In this document: in pieces, positions 12,069-21,986 of the stretch
Layout: each line of letters begins with the position of its first letter
How positions within the stretch are numbered: position 1 is the first letter of the stretch
DNA from: Streptomyces sp. MspMP-M5
Lineage (GTDB): Bacteria; Actinomycetota; Actinomycetes; Streptomycetales; Streptomycetaceae
Assembly (NCBI RefSeq): GCF_000373585.1
Contig: NZ_KB891853.1
Span: forward strand, 284,812 to 348,811
DNA length: 64,000 bases
Direction of reading: 5' to 3'
Program-made: the position numbers and the translations under genes
The notes under the pieces: generated by a model
Told to the model about the DNA's origin: nothing
The model's database searches: none
The model's input: the letters and a program-made list of their open reading frames with translations, nothing else

Positions 12069-13052
12069 TCAGCGCAGTTTGGGGTCGAGGGCGTCGCGCA
12101 CCGCGTCGCCGAGCATGATGAACGCCAGCACCGTGACGCTCAGCGCGCCCGCGGGCCACAGCAGCATGTGGGGGGCGTTGCGGATGTGGGTGGAGGCGGC
12201 GGAGATGTCGATGCCCCAGGAGACGGTGGGCGGTTTCAGGCCCGCGCCGAGGTAGGACAGGGTGGCCTCCAGGGCGATGTAGGTGCCCAGTGCGATGGTG
12301 GCGACGACGATGACGGGGGCGACGGCGTTGGGCGCGATGTGCCGCAGCAGCATCCGCCCGTTGCCGGCACCCAGGGCCCGGGCGGCCTGGACGTAGTCGT
12401 TGTGCTTGGCGGTGACGACCGAGCCGCGGGCGATCCGGGCGATCTGCGGCCAGCCGAGCAGCACGATGAAGCCGACCACCGGCCAGACGGTGGTGCTGGT
12501 GACCACGGACAGGAAGACCAGCCCGCCGAGCAGCACCGGGATGCCGAAGAAGATGTCGGCGAGCCGGGAGAGCAGGGTGTCCCACCAGGCGCCGAAGAAG
12601 CCGGCCAGGCCGCCGAGCAGGCTGCCGAGGAGGGCGGCGCCGGCGGTGGCGCAGGTGCCGACGGTGATGGAGGCGCGGGCGCCGTAGACGACCCGGGTGT
12701 AGACGTCCCGGCCCTGGGTGTCGTAGCCGAAGGGGTGGCCGGGCCGGGCGCCCTCCTGGGCCCTGGCGAGGTCGGCGCGGTAGGGGTTGCCGGTGGCGAT
12801 CAGCTGCGGCCAGAGGGCGATGACCACCAGGAAGACGATGACCAGCGCGGAGACCACGAAGACCGGGTTGCGGCGCAGGTCGTGCCAGGCGTCGCTCCAC
12901 AGGCTGCGGGGTTTGCCGGTGGGTTCGCCGCCCGGCGGCGGGGGTGTGGCGGCGGGGGCGCGTTCGAGGGACTCGGCCTCGCCGATGGCGAGCGCGGCGG
13001 TGCCGCCGTCGCCGTGGCCGATGGCCTCCTTGGGGACGTGGGGCTCAGGCAT
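12069..13052 (-). CDS. Peptide ABC transporter permease, OppC type (second importer)
   Basis: 327 residues. The cytoplasmic N-terminus (about 50 residues) is proline-rich, followed by the first helix (NPVFVVSALVIVFLVVIAL), then the BPD_transp_1 domain with the EAA loop NDYVQAARALGAGNGRML. The start codon overlaps the end of the OppB-type gene by 8 bases. With that protein it forms the membrane channel of the second importer. Confidence 0.88.
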   Translation of the reverse strand: MPEPHVPKEAIGHGDGGTAALAIGEAESLERAPAATPPPPGGEPTGKPRSLWSDAWHDLRRNPVFVVSALVIVFLVVIALWPQLIATGNPYRADLARAQEGARPGHPFGYDTQGRDVYTRVVYGARASITVGTCATAGAALLGSLLGGLAGFFGAWWDTLLSRLADIFFGIPVLLGGLVFLSVVTSTTVWPVVGFIVLLGWPQIARIARGSVVTAKHNDYVQAARALGAGNGRMLLRHIAPNAVAPVIVVATIALGTYIALEATLSYLGAGLKPPTVSWGIDISAASTHIRNAPHMLLWPAGALSVTVLAFIMLGDAVRDALDPKLR

Positions 13053-13968
13053 AGCGGATCCTCGGGTCGAGGACGGCGTAGAGCAGGTCGACGAGCAGGT
13101 TGGCGATCAGGAAGACCAGCACCAGGATCGTCACGAAGCCGACCACGGTGGGCGAGTTCTGGCGCAGGATGCCCTGGTAGAGCTGGTAGCCGACGCCGTG
13201 GATGTTGAAGATGCGCTCGGTGACGATGGCGCCGCCCATCAGCGCGCCGATATCGGTGCCGATGAAGGTGACGACCGGGATCAGGGAGTTCCGCAGCAGG
13301 TGGCGGGTGATGACGCGGTGCCGGGGCAGGCCCTTGGCGATGGCGGTGCGGACGTAGTCGGCGCGGGCGTTCTCCGCGATCGAGGTGCGGGTCAGCCGGG
13401 TGACGTAGGCGAGCGAGACCAGCGCCAACACCAGTCCGGGGAGCAGGAGTTGGCCCAGGGGTGCCTCCAGGGCGACGGTCGGCGCGGCCCACTCCCACTT
13501 CACGCCGAAGACGAACTGGAGCAGATAGCCGCTGACGAAGGTCGGTACGGACACCACGACGAGGGTGAGGACGAGCACGGTGGTGTCGATGCCGCGGCCG
13601 CGCCGCAGCCCGCTGAAGACGCCCAGTGCGATGCCCACCAGCATCTCGATGACGACGGCGACCAGGGTGAGCCGGAGGGTGACCGAGAAGGCGCCGGCCA
13701 TCAGCTCGGTGACCGGCCGCCCGTTGAAGGCGATGCCGAAGTTCCCCTGGAAGATCTGGCCCATATAGTGCGGGTACTGCTTCCACAGCGGCTGGTCGAG
13801 GTAGAGGTCGTGGCGGATCTGCGCCGCGGTGGCGGGGTCCGGCGCCCGGTCGCCGAACATCGCGGCGACCGGGTCGCCCAGCGCGTAGACCATGAGGAAG
13901 ATCAGAAAGGTGCTGCCGACGAAGACCGGGACCATCTGCAGCAGCCGCCGGATCACATAACGTCCCAT
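13045..13968 (-). CDS. Peptide ABC transporter permease, OppB type (second importer)
   Basis: 307 residues from ATG 13968 (MGRYVIRRLLQMVPVFVGST). It shows the classical OppB architecture: first helix, an extracellular loop with DLYLDQPLWKQYPHYM, and the core permease domain with EAA loop ARADYVRTAIAKGLPRHRV. The gene starts 20 bases after the lipoprotein gene, confirming one operon in the order lipoprotein-B-C-D-F. That differs from the permease-first order of the neighbouring bldK-type operon. Confidence 0.88.
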   Translation of the reverse strand: MGRYVIRRLLQMVPVFVGSTFLIFLMVYALGDPVAAMFGDRAPDPATAAQIRHDLYLDQPLWKQYPHYMGQIFQGNFGIAFNGRPVTELMAGAFSVTLRLTLVAVVIEMLVGIALGVFSGLRRGRGIDTTVLVLTLVVVSVPTFVSGYLLQFVFGVKWEWAAPTVALEAPLGQLLLPGLVLALVSLAYVTRLTRTSIAENARADYVRTAIAKGLPRHRVITRHLLRNSLIPVVTFIGTDIGALMGGAIVTERIFNIHGVGYQLYQGILRQNSPTVVGFVTILVLVFLIANLLVDLLYAVLDPRIRYA

Positions 13969-13988
13969 GAGCGCGCCTGCCTTCGCGG

Positions 13989-15611
13989 TCAGCCGACCGT
14001 GATCGCGTTGTAGACCGGAACGCTGAACGGATTGAGCCGCACCTTGCTGATCCGGTCCGAATAACCGCCGCTGCCGTTCTGGTACCACAGCGGAATGGAG
14101 GGCATCTCGCGGGCGAGAACGCCCTCCGCGTCCTGGAATTTCGCCACCGCCCGGCGGGTGTCGGGGGCGGCGTTGGCCTCGTTGACGAGTTTGTCGAAGT
14201 CGGGGTTGCTGAAATTCCCGTCGTTGGAGGAGGCGTTGGTGTAGTACATCGGCTGGAGGAAGTTCTGGATGAGCGGGTAGTCCATCTGCCAGCCGGCCCG
14301 AAACGGCCCGGTCATCCGCCGGGCGCCGATCTGGTTGCGGAAGTCCGCGAAGGTGCCGACGGGATTGCCCACGCACGCCCGGTCGTTCCCCAGCGTCTTG
14401 TTGATGCTGTTGCAGACGGCGTCGACCCAGTCCTTGTGCGAGCCGGTGTCGGCGTTGTACGTGATCGTCATCCGGCCGCCGGGAATTCCGCCGCCCGCCG
14501 TGATGAGTTGCCGGGCCCTGGCCGGGTCGAAGACGCAGGCGTCGCCGCACAGGCCCGCCTTGTAGCCGCCCTTGGCGCCGAGTACGGGGGACGTCCAGTC
14601 GGTGGCCGGGGTGCGGGTGTTCTGGAAGATCTCCTTGGTGATCTGCCGCCGGTCGATCGCCATCGACAGGCCGCGCCGCACCTTCGCCGCCGCCGGCCTT
14701 CCCCAGCGCGGGTCGTACATCGGAAAGGCGAGGGTCTGGATGATGCCGGCCGGCTGGTTCAGATACCGGTCGCCCAGATCGGCGTGGACGTTCTTGAGCT
14801 GGGAGGCCGGAATGTCGTCGACCAGGTCGAGATTTCCGGCCTGGAGGTCGGTGTAGGCGGTGTCGCTGTCGGTGTAGACCCGCAGATCGATCCCGCCGTT
14901 CTGCGCCGGGTCGGGCCCCGGGTACTTCTTCCACTTCCGCATCTTCAGCACACTGCCCTTGGTGTACGAATCCACCAGATAGGGGCCGTTGCCGATCGGC
15001 TTGCGCAGCCAGTCGTCGTGGTCGCGGAAGAACGCCTGCGGAAGCGGCATGAAGGCCGCATAGCCCAGGGTGTCCGGCCAGCTGGAGAATTTCTGGTTCA
15101 GGGTCACAGTGAAGGTCCGGTCGTCCTTCACCCGGAGTCCGGAGAGGGTTTTCGCGGTCGGCCGGCCCCGGTCCGGGTGCACTTTGCCGAAGCCGTCGAT
15201 GTACTGGAAGAAGGACGCGTTCTTCTGCTTGTTGTCCAGCAGCGCGCCGTAATTCCAGGCGTCCACGAAGGACTTGGCGGTGACCTTCTCGCCGTTGCTG
15301 AAGGCCCAGCCGGGCTTGAGCGTCACGGTGTAGTGCCGGGCGTCCGTGGACGCGATCCGCTCGGCGAGGACGTTCTCGGCGGCGCCGGTCCTGGGGTCGT
15401 AGCGCTTGAGGCCGCGCAGCAGCATCTCCAGGACCTTGCCGCCCTGCACCTCGTTGGTGTTGGCCGGCTCCAGCGGGTTCTGCGGGTCCCCCCAGGAGGC
15501 GCTGACCACGGCGGAGCCGCCCGGTCCGGCGGTGCCGCCCCCGCAGGCGGTGGCGGCGAGGGCCAGGCCGCCCGCGCAGACGGCCCACTTCGCGCGCACG
15601 GCTCCGCGCAT
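13989..15611 (-). CDS. Peptide-binding lipoprotein, SBP family 5 (second importer)
   Basis: 540 residues. Lipoprotein signal with a lipobox ending ATAC (Cys23). The mature part begins with a flexible GGG-rich linker and shows the family 5 pattern: LLRGLKRYDPRTG, ARHYTVTLKPGWAFSNGEKV, and YLVDSYTKGSVLKM in the middle. It would capture peptides outside the membrane for the four downstream transporter subunits. It is only distantly similar to the lipoprotein at 4746-6545, so the two importers probably have different ligands. Confidence 0.88.
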   Translation of the reverse strand: MRGAVRAKWAVCAGGLALAATACGGGTAGPGGSAVVSASWGDPQNPLEPANTNEVQGGKVLEMLLRGLKRYDPRTGAAENVLAERIASTDARHYTVTLKPGWAFSNGEKVTAKSFVDAWNYGALLDNKQKNASFFQYIDGFGKVHPDRGRPTAKTLSGLRVKDDRTFTVTLNQKFSSWPDTLGYAAFMPLPQAFFRDHDDWLRKPIGNGPYLVDSYTKGSVLKMRKWKKYPGPDPAQNGGIDLRVYTDSDTAYTDLQAGNLDLVDDIPASQLKNVHADLGDRYLNQPAGIIQTLAFPMYDPRWGRPAAAKVRRGLSMAIDRRQITKEIFQNTRTPATDWTSPVLGAKGGYKAGLCGDACVFDPARARQLITAGGGIPGGRMTITYNADTGSHKDWVDAVCNSINKTLGNDRACVGNPVGTFADFRNQIGARRMTGPFRAGWQMDYPLIQNFLQPMYYTNASSNDGNFSNPDFDKLVNEANAAPDTRRAVAKFQDAEGVLAREMPSIPLWYQNGSGGYSDRISKVRLNPFSVPVYNAITVG

Positions 15612-15801
15612 GGCGCCTCCTCACGGTCCGGACTCCGGGTCACACGTAGCCACAGGGACCACCCGTAGCCCACATCACAGCCCACCGTGGGGCCTGGTGC
15701 ACCCCGGCACCGGCAGCCACTGCTCCGACCCTCCGGGAAACCCCTCGGATGACCGACGCCCCGTCACCGGCCGCGCCCCGCCGGACCGTACGGGCATACG
15801 G

Positions 15802-15839
15802 CGGCGCCCCGCCGGACCGTGGGGTCCGACGGGGCGCCG
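15802..15839 (-). terminator. Hairpin terminator downstream of typA
   Basis: Arms CGGCGCCCCGCCGGACC and GGTCCGACGGGGCGCCG form 17 pairs with one G-U and a four-base loop (GTGG), about 20 bases beyond the typA stop. It may also insulate the peptide-importer operon that reads away on the other side. Confidence 0.8.
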
Positions 15840-15860
15840 GGAAGAGCCGTGGCGGCCGGG

Positions 15861-17768
15861 TCAGCCGTGCTTGGCGCGGGACGCGGTGCGGCCGCGCTCC
15901 TTCTGGTCCAGGACGACCTTGCGGATGCGCACGGCCTCCGGGGTGACCTCGACGCACTCGTCGTCGCGGCAGAATTCCAGCGACTGCTCCAGGGAGAGCT
16001 TGCGCGGCGGCACGATCGCCTCGAAGGAGTCGGCCGAGGAGGAGCGCATGTTGGTGAGCTTCTTCTCCTTGGTGATGTTCACGTCCATGTCGTCGGAGCG
16101 CGAGTTCTCGCCGACGATCATGCCCTCGTACACCTCGGTGCCGGGGTCGGTGAACAGCACACCGCGCTCCTGGAGGTTGGTCATCGCGAAGGCGGTGACC
16201 GCGCCCGCGCGGTCGGCGACCAGCGAGCCGTTGTTACGGGTCGTCAGGGTGCCGAACCACGGCTCGTGGCCCTCGTGGATGGAGTGCGCGATACCGGTGC
16301 CGCGGGTGTTGGTCAGGAACTCCGTGCGGAAGCCGATCAGACCGCGGGAGGGGACGACGAACTCCATGCGGACCCAGCCGGAGCCGTGGTTGGACATGTT
16401 GTCCATCCGGCCCTTGCGGACGCCCATGAGCTGGGTGACGGCGCCCATGTGCTCCTCGGGCACGTCGATGGTCATCCGCTCGACGGGCTCGTAGGTCTTG
16501 CCGTCGACCTCCTTGGTGACGACCTGCGGCTTGCCGATCGTCATCTCGAAGCCCTCCCGGCGCATCTGCTCGACGAGGATGGCCAGCGCCAGCTCACCGC
16601 GGCCCTGCACCTCCCAGGCGTCGGGGCGCTCGGTCTCCAGGACGCGCAGCGAGACGTTACCGATCAGCTCGCGGTCCAGGCGGTCCTTGACCTGGCGGGC
16701 GGTGACCTTGCGGTCCTTGACGGCGGCCTTGGCGGCCGCACCCTTGCCCGTGCCGCCCTTGCCGACCAGCGGCGAGGTGTTGGTACCGATGGTCATGGAG
16801 ATCGCCGGCTCGTCGACCGTGATCAGCGGCAGCGCGACCGGGTTCTCCGGGTCGGCCAGCGTCTCGCCGATCATGATGTCGGGGATACCGGCGACCGCGC
16901 AGATGTCGCCCGGGCCGGCCTTCTCGGCGGGCTTGCGGGTGAGCGCCTCGGTCATCATCAGCTCGGTGATGCGGACGTTGGAGATGCTGCCGTCGCGCTT
17001 GATCCACGCGACGGTCTGGCCCTTGCGCAGCTCGCCCTGCTCGACGCGGAGCAGCGCGATACGGCCGAGGAAGTTGTCGGCGTCGAGGTTGGTGACGTGC
17101 GCCTGGAGCGGCGCGTCCTCCTCGTACGTCGGGGCCGGGACGTGCTCCAGGATGGTGGAGAAGAACGGCTCCAGGTTGGTGCTGTCCGCGGGGACGGTGC
17201 CGTCCTCCGGCTTGGTCAGCGAGGCGATGCCGTCACGGCCGCAGGCGTAGACGATCGGGAACTCGATCTGGTCCTCGTCGGCGTCCAGGTCGAGGAACAG
17301 GTCGTAGGTCTCGTTGACGACCTCGTCGATCCGGGAGTCCGGGCGGTCGGTCTTGTTGATGCACAGGATGACCGGCATCCGGGCCTGGAGGGCCTTGCGG
17401 AGCACGAAGCGGGTCTGCGGCAGCGGGCCCTCGGAGGCGTCGACCAGCAGCACGACGGCGTCCACCATCGACAGACCGCGCTCGACCTCGCCACCGAAGT
17501 CGGCGTGGCCGGGGGTGTCGATGATGTTGATGGTGATGGGCTCCCCGCCGTCCTTGGGGTGATACTTCACCGCCGTGTTCTTGGCGAGGATCGTGATGCC
17601 CTTCTCACGCTCCAGATCGTTCGAGTCCATCATGCGGTCGTCGAGGGACTCGGCGGCGTGGGCGGCGAAGGCGCCCGCCTGCTTGAGCATGGCGTCGACG
17701 ATGGTCGTCTTGCCGTGGTCGACGTGGGCGACGATGGCGACGTTGCGGATGTCGTGGCGCGTGGCCAT
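15861..17768 (-). CDS. typA: Translational GTPase TypA/BipA
   Basis: 635 residues from ATG 17768, preceded by GGGAGAAG. It is a ribosome-binding GTPase related to EF-G that assists ribosome assembly and stress adaptation. The N-terminus has the G1 box AHVDHGKTT, followed by the REKGITI switch region, [14 protein letters not shown] (G3) and NKTDR (G4). The C-terminal part has the family-specific [16 protein letters not shown] and [15 protein letters not shown] segments. Length is normal for the family. It is flanked by hairpins and transcribed alone. Confidence 0.97.
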   Translation of the reverse strand: MATRHDIRNVAIVAHVDHGKTTIVDAMLKQAGAFAAHAAESLDDRMMDSNDLEREKGITILAKNTAVKYHPKDGGEPITINIIDTPGHADFGGEVERGLSMVDAVVLLVDASEGPLPQTRFVLRKALQARMPVILCINKTDRPDSRIDEVVNETYDLFLDLDADEDQIEFPIVYACGRDGIASLTKPEDGTVPADSTNLEPFFSTILEHVPAPTYEEDAPLQAHVTNLDADNFLGRIALLRVEQGELRKGQTVAWIKRDGSISNVRITELMMTEALTRKPAEKAGPGDICAVAGIPDIMIGETLADPENPVALPLITVDEPAISMTIGTNTSPLVGKGGTGKGAAAKAAVKDRKVTARQVKDRLDRELIGNVSLRVLETERPDAWEVQGRGELALAILVEQMRREGFEMTIGKPQVVTKEVDGKTYEPVERMTIDVPEEHMGAVTQLMGVRKGRMDNMSNHGSGWVRMEFVVPSRGLIGFRTEFLTNTRGTGIAHSIHEGHEPWFGTLTTRNNGSLVADRAGAVTAFAMTNLQERGVLFTDPGTEVYEGMIVGENSRSDDMDVNITKEKKLTNMRSSSADSFEAIVPPRKLSLEQSLEFCRDDECVEVTPEAVRIRKVVLDQKERGRTASRAKHG

Positions 17769-17862
17769 AGTGCGGCGCTTCTCCCGGAATCGTGGATGGC
17801 ATCGCGTACGGTCCGGCACGCGCGCCCTGCCGGGCTTCACGACGCCACGGCCTCACCCCATG

Positions 17863-17901
17863 GTACGGGGCCGTGGCGGCAACGGCCGCCCCAGCCCGTA
17901 C
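17863..17901. terminator. Imperfect hairpin between typA and the third peptide-binding lipoprotein gene
   Basis: The outer arms GTACGGG and CCCGTAC pair perfectly around an inner GGCGGC/GCCGCC stem with bulges. It lies downstream of the minus-strand lipoprotein gene ending at 17954, where a terminator is expected. Confidence 0.4.
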
Positions 17902-17953
17902 GCACCCACTCTGACCTGCGGTTTTCTCTCGAACTTCGGCCTTGGCGGGACCC

Positions 17954-20284
17954 CTACTTCGAGTAACCGATGTCCTGGAAGCGGGGGGTGGCGAAGCCGA
18001 ACGCGCCGATGTTGGCGAGCGACTTCCGGGTGGCCACCAGCTCCGGCCGCTGGTACAGCGGAATCGATCCGGCGGCGGCCCAGATCCGGGCGTCGGCCTG
18101 CTCGACGAGGGTCCGCGCGGCGTCCGGGTCGAGTTCCGAGGCGGCCTGGTCGAAGAGCTGGTCGATGTGGTCGGTACCGACCCGGGCGTAGTTCTGCTCG
18201 ACGGTCAGCGAGCCGTCCGGGGCCGGCTGCGGCTTGGCGAAGATCGGCCGGGCGTCGGTCGCCGGGTAGGCGGTGCCGGGCCACGAGTACAGCGCCAGGT
18301 CGAAGTCGCCGGCGGCGATATGGTCCCGGAAGTAGCTCGCGTCCGGTACCCGCTGGACGGCGGTGCGCACCCCGATCTTGTTGAGCATCCCGGCGATCCG
18401 CCGGCCGACGGTGCGCAGCTGCTCGGAACCGGGCCCGTCGGGGAGGACGAAGCGCAGCGTCAGCGGCCGGCCGTCCTTGCGCAGCACCGCGGCGCCGTCG
18501 GGTGCCCGGTGGGGTGCGCGGCCGGCCGCGGCGGCCGGGGAGTGTCCGGTGCCGGCCTGCCGGGCCTGGAAGGCGCCGAGGCCGTTGCGCAGGGCGGCGG
18601 CGTGGCCGGCGGCGGCGCCCGGCAGGTGCGGGGCCTGCCCGGTCTCGATCATCTCGGCGGCGCCCAGTGCCTGCGCGGCCCGCTTCTTGTACCGCCGGTA
18701 CTTGCGGTACGCCGGGGAGCCGGTGTTCCCGGCGGCGGCCGCCTTCTCCGTGGCGGCCTCGGCCTTGTAGAACGCCGCGCTCTGCCGCAGCAGGGCGGCC
18801 TGCTGGACTTCGGAGCCGACCGCGCCGGCGGAGGACAGCGGGGCCTCGGCGGCGGCCGGGCGGGCGCCGTCGTGATCGCCGGGCCGCTGCGGGTTGCGGC
18901 CGTCGCCGGACTGGTCCGCGGCGGTGTCGCCGCCGGGTTCGTCCGCCGTGGAGTCGTCCGTGGCCCCGTCGTCGGCCCGGTCCGGGGGGACCGCGCGCCC
19001 GGCGCCGGCCCGCTCCTCGCCCGCCGACCGGTCGGCCGCCCCCGGGGCCGGCTTCCAGCCGGCGTCCGAGAGCAGCTGCTTGGCCGCCCCCGCGTCGGTG
19101 TCCCCGAGCGCGTCGCTGTGATCCTCGTAACCGTGCTGACCGGCCATCAGCAGGTGGTTGCCGAGCGGCCGGGCGGGCAGGTCCAGCGGTTTGAGGACGC
19201 TGCCGGCGAGCGCCTGGCGGTCGATGGCGCGGGCCACCGCGCGGCGCACCCGCCGGTCGGCGAGCGGGCCGGCGCTGCCGTTGAGGGCGAGCTGGGTGTA
19301 GGCGGGTTCGAGGGCCTTGCGGAGGACGTAGCCGCGCAGGGCGGACGACCGGGCGGCGGCGCCCTTGGCGTCCGCGCCGCCCGCGGTGGCCGGCGCGGCG
19401 GCCTGCGCCACCTGCCGGGCGGCGGCCTGGTCGACCGCGGCCACGTCGACCGTCCCGGCGGCCAGCGCCTTGGCCCGCTTGTCCCGGGGCAGCGCGGTCA
19501 GCACCAGCTTGTCGAGCTTGGCCCGGTCGCCCCACCAGCGGGGATTGCGGACGAGGGTGACGGTGCCGTGGCCGGCGTCCCGCTTCCCGACGAGGAACGG
19601 GCCCGCGCCGACCGGGAGTTTGCGCCGCACCGCGTCGTTGAAGGCGTTGGCGTCGCCCATCACGCTCTTGGGGTAGAGCGGGGTGAAGAGGGCCTGCCAG
19701 TCCGCGTACGGGCGGGCGAAGGTGACCTTGACCTCGTGCGGTGCGGCGCCCGCCGCGACCGTGGCGATCCGGTCGTAGCCGGCGTTGCGGGCGGTCCAGT
19801 AGGCGTTGTCCTTGCCGCGCAGCGCCTGCCACTGGGCGACGAAGTCCGCGGCGGTGATCGGCCGTCCGTCGCTCCACCGCGCCTTGGGGTTGAGGCGGTA
19901 GGTGACGACCTGCCGGGGCTCGCGGGCGCTGATGTCCGCGGCGGCGAGGTAGTCGGCGTTGCGCTGCGGCCGGCCATTCGCGTCGAGGGTGAACAGGCTG
20001 GGCAGGACGGCGCCGGTGACCCGGGTGGTGGTCGCGTCGGCGTCGCTCTGGAAGGCGTTGAAGGTGCTGGGCAGCGCGTCGACCGCCCAGCGCACCGTGC
20101 CGCCGTCCCTGACCGATCCGCGCGGGGCCGGCGCGATGTCCTGGGTCTGCGCGACGGAGGGTGCGCTGTCGCCCTGGCTGCAGCCGGCCAGCACGGGAAG
20201 CGGGAGCAGCGCCCCCACCGCGACGAGCGCGACACCGCGGCGCCTGCGGGCCACCGGGCCGTCTGGGCTGACGTGGTCGGTCAT
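17954..20284 (-). CDS. SBP family 5 peptide-binding lipoprotein with a large low-complexity insertion
   Basis: 776 residues from ATG 20284 (MTDHVSPDGPVARRRRG). Lipobox LAGC with Cys35. The mature protein shows the family 5 fold markers (VVTYRLNPKARWSDGRPI, GTDHIDQLFDQAASELDPD). The family is usually 500-600 residues; here about 187 extra residues (roughly 413-599, DNA 18488-19048) separate LLSDAGWKPA from the normally adjacent RKDGRPLTLRF. The insertion is rich in Ala, Gly, Asp and Glu at first, then basic and alanine-rich (YRKYRRYKKRAAQAL). No transporter subunits are adjacent, so it is an orphan that may serve another permease or act as a sensor. Confidence 0.85.
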   Translation of the reverse strand: MTDHVSPDGPVARRRRGVALVAVGALLPLPVLAGCSQGDSAPSVAQTQDIAPAPRGSVRDGGTVRWAVDALPSTFNAFQSDADATTTRVTGAVLPSLFTLDANGRPQRNADYLAAADISAREPRQVVTYRLNPKARWSDGRPITAADFVAQWQALRGKDNAYWTARNAGYDRIATVAAGAAPHEVKVTFARPYADWQALFTPLYPKSVMGDANAFNDAVRRKLPVGAGPFLVGKRDAGHGTVTLVRNPRWWGDRAKLDKLVLTALPRDKRAKALAAGTVDVAAVDQAAARQVAQAAAPATAGGADAKGAAARSSALRGYVLRKALEPAYTQLALNGSAGPLADRRVRRAVARAIDRQALAGSVLKPLDLPARPLGNHLLMAGQHGYEDHSDALGDTDAGAAKQLLSDAGWKPAPGAADRSAGEERAGAGRAVPPDRADDGATDDSTADEPGGDTAADQSGDGRNPQRPGDHDGARPAAAEAPLSSAGAVGSEVQQAALLRQSAAFYKAEAATEKAAAAGNTGSPAYRKYRRYKKRAAQALGAAEMIETGQAPHLPGAAAGHAAALRNGLGAFQARQAGTGHSPAAAAGRAPHRAPDGAAVLRKDGRPLTLRFVLPDGPGSEQLRTVGRRIAGMLNKIGVRTAVQRVPDASYFRDHIAAGDFDLALYSWPGTAYPATDARPIFAKPQPAPDGSLTVEQNYARVGTDHIDQLFDQAASELDPDAARTLVEQADARIWAAAGSIPLYQRPELVATRKSLANIGAFGFATPRFQDIGYSK

Positions 20285-20771
20285 GACTGTTCCCTCCGGG
20301 CTCGCCCGCGCCGCGCCGGGCCGCCGCGACACGTTCGGCCGACTTTGCGGCTCATCACATCTATGGGCTCCCACTGAAGGCGACCGCCCGGACGGGGCCC
20401 GCCCGACACGTCGGCGGCCCGGCCAAGGCCACCCGCCCGGCCCAATCGGCTCGTCCGGCTGACGGATGCGGAGGCGTACGGGCCGCGCCGCACGCCCTCC
20501 GGACCGGCCCGTTCCGCACCGGAGTTCGGCGCCGCGGAGGGGCCGTGCGGTCGCCCTGCCGTCGCGCTCCCGTCGTTCACCCGAGGGGTGTGCCGCGCGG
20601 CGTCCGGTGGGTGCGCGGCGTGAGGTTGACGGCCGAGCCCAGATATGGCGGGCCCACAACGCACCGGTTCGAGTCGTACTCGCGCCTGCCCCCTTCCCAA
20701 GCCCTACTGTGACGCGCGACACTCTCGGGCGCATGAGATCGCCCGCCACACTCGCGAAGTGAGGGCATGTG
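20285..20771. other. Divergent intergenic region
   Basis: About 490 bases between the minus-strand lipoprotein gene and the sdh operon. It must hold both promoters. I see no coding sequence. A nearly palindromic GTGACGCGCGACAC at 20709-20722 lies 50 bases before the first gene of the sdh operon and could be an operator, but I cannot assign a regulator. Confidence 0.4.
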
Positions 20772-21074
20772 ATGTCCGTACAGGACGACTTGACGGCGGT
20801 GGAACGCAGCCTGGACGGCCTGGTCCAGGCGGTCGGGAAGCTGGAGGCGCGGATCGGCGGCGGCCTGGACGTCCGCCGGGTCCGCAGCGACACGGACCAT
20901 CTGCGGGAGAGCCTGGCGCTGCTCAGAGCGTCCCTGGCCGGCGGCGCGCCACCGGGCCGGCCGGGCAAGGCCGAGGACGAGATGGTGCCGATCCCGGACA
21001 CCCCCTACAACTCCGCGCTGTGGACGGACGCCGAGGACGAGGGCCTGGGCGCCAAGGACCGGCACGCGCCCTGA
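20772..21074 (+). CDS. Conserved small protein at the head of the sdh operon
   Basis: 100 residues from ATG 20772 (an in-frame GTG lies one codon upstream). The N-terminal half is predicted helical with heptad-like leucines and charged residues (LDGLVQAVGKLEARI, RESLALLRASLAG), suggesting a coiled coil; the C-terminal half is acidic. No signal or membrane segment. It ends 15 bases before the cytochrome-like gene, so it is co-transcribed with the succinate dehydrogenase subunits. I do not recognise a family; a soluble accessory or regulatory factor of the complex is a guess from position. Confidence 0.7.
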   Translation: MSVQDDLTAVERSLDGLVQAVGKLEARIGGGLDVRRVRSDTDHLRESLALLRASLAGGAPPGRPGKAEDEMVPIPDTPYNSALWTDAEDEGLGAKDRHAP

Positions 21075-21089
21075 GGACGGAGACCGACG

Positions 21090-21917
21090 TTGGCCACTGG
21101 CATCGAACCAGCCCCGCAGAAGGACGCGACCGGCGTGCACGACGCCTCGCGCGCCGCCATCCAGGCCCGCCACCTGCGCACCGACCGCTGGTGGCTGGCG
21201 CCGGCCGGCACCGCCGCCGGGCTGCTCGCGTTCGTCGTGTACTCGACCTGGCGGGCGTTCGCGAACGCCGACTACTACCACGCCCCCTATGTCTCGCCGT
21301 TCTACTCGCCGTGCCTGGCGGAGAACTGCCACACCATGCACGACGGCCCCAACTGGGCGCTCTTCGGGAGCTGGTGGGGCCTGTCCCCCGCCCTGCTGAT
21401 CCTGATCTTCCCGCTGGGCTTCCGGCTGACCTGCTACTACTACCGCAAGGCGTACTACCGCGGCTTCTGGGCCTCCCCGCCGGCCTGCGCGGTCGCCGAG
21501 CCGCACGCCAAGTACACCGGCGAGACCCGCTTCCCGCTGATCCTGCAGAACATCCACCGCTACTTCTTCTACTTCGCGGTACTGGTCGCCGGCGTCCTCA
21601 CCTACGACACCGCGCTGACCTTCCGCGACGACCACTACCGCTGGGGCCACATGGGCCTGGGCTCGCTGGTGTTCCTCGCCAACATCGTGCTGATCTGGGC
21701 GTACACCCTCTCCTGCCACTCCTGCCGGCACATCGTCGGCGGCCGGCTGCGGCACTTCTCCAAGCACCCGGTGCGGTACCGGCTGTGGGGCTGGGTCGGC
21801 CGGCTCAATGAGCGCCACATGCTGCTCGCCTGGTCCTCGCTGATCAGCGTGGCGGTGGCGGACTTCTATGTGTTCCTGCTGGCCAGCGGCGCGTTCGAGG
21901 ATCCGCGCTTCTTCTGA
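21090..21917 (+). CDS. Succinate dehydrogenase/fumarate reductase cytochrome b-like membrane subunit
   Basis: 275 residues from TTG 21090, with GAGGACGG upstream. About five membrane helices are visible (residues near 37-55, 92-110, 155-175, 190-210, 245-265). Histidines that could bind heme occur in or beside them: ENCHTMH, NIHRYFFYF, RWGHMGLG, LSCHSCRH and NERHMLLAW. It lies directly before sdhA and sdhB, the usual position of the membrane anchor that passes electrons to menaquinone. The sequence is unlike proteobacterial SdhC and fits the actinobacterial type; subunit identity comes mainly from context. Confidence 0.8.
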   Translation: MATGIEPAPQKDATGVHDASRAAIQARHLRTDRWWLAPAGTAAGLLAFVVYSTWRAFANADYYHAPYVSPFYSPCLAENCHTMHDGPNWALFGSWWGLSPALLILIFPLGFRLTCYYYRKAYYRGFWASPPACAVAEPHAKYTGETRFPLILQNIHRYFFYFAVLVAGVLTYDTALTFRDDHYRWGHMGLGSLVFLANIVLIWAYTLSCHSCRHIVGGRLRHFSKHPVRYRLWGWVGRLNERHMLLAWSSLISVAVADFYVFLLASGAFEDPRFF

Positions 21918-21986
21918 CGAACGACATCCGGGAAGTCCGGGGGAATCCGCGGAACCCGACGAGAACCGAGGGAAGGTGTGCCCCTG

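Noticed and set aside
20666..20675. GGTTCGAGTC, resembling a tRNA T-loop
   Set aside because: The flanking bases do not form a T stem and no acceptor or anticodon arm can be folded upstream.
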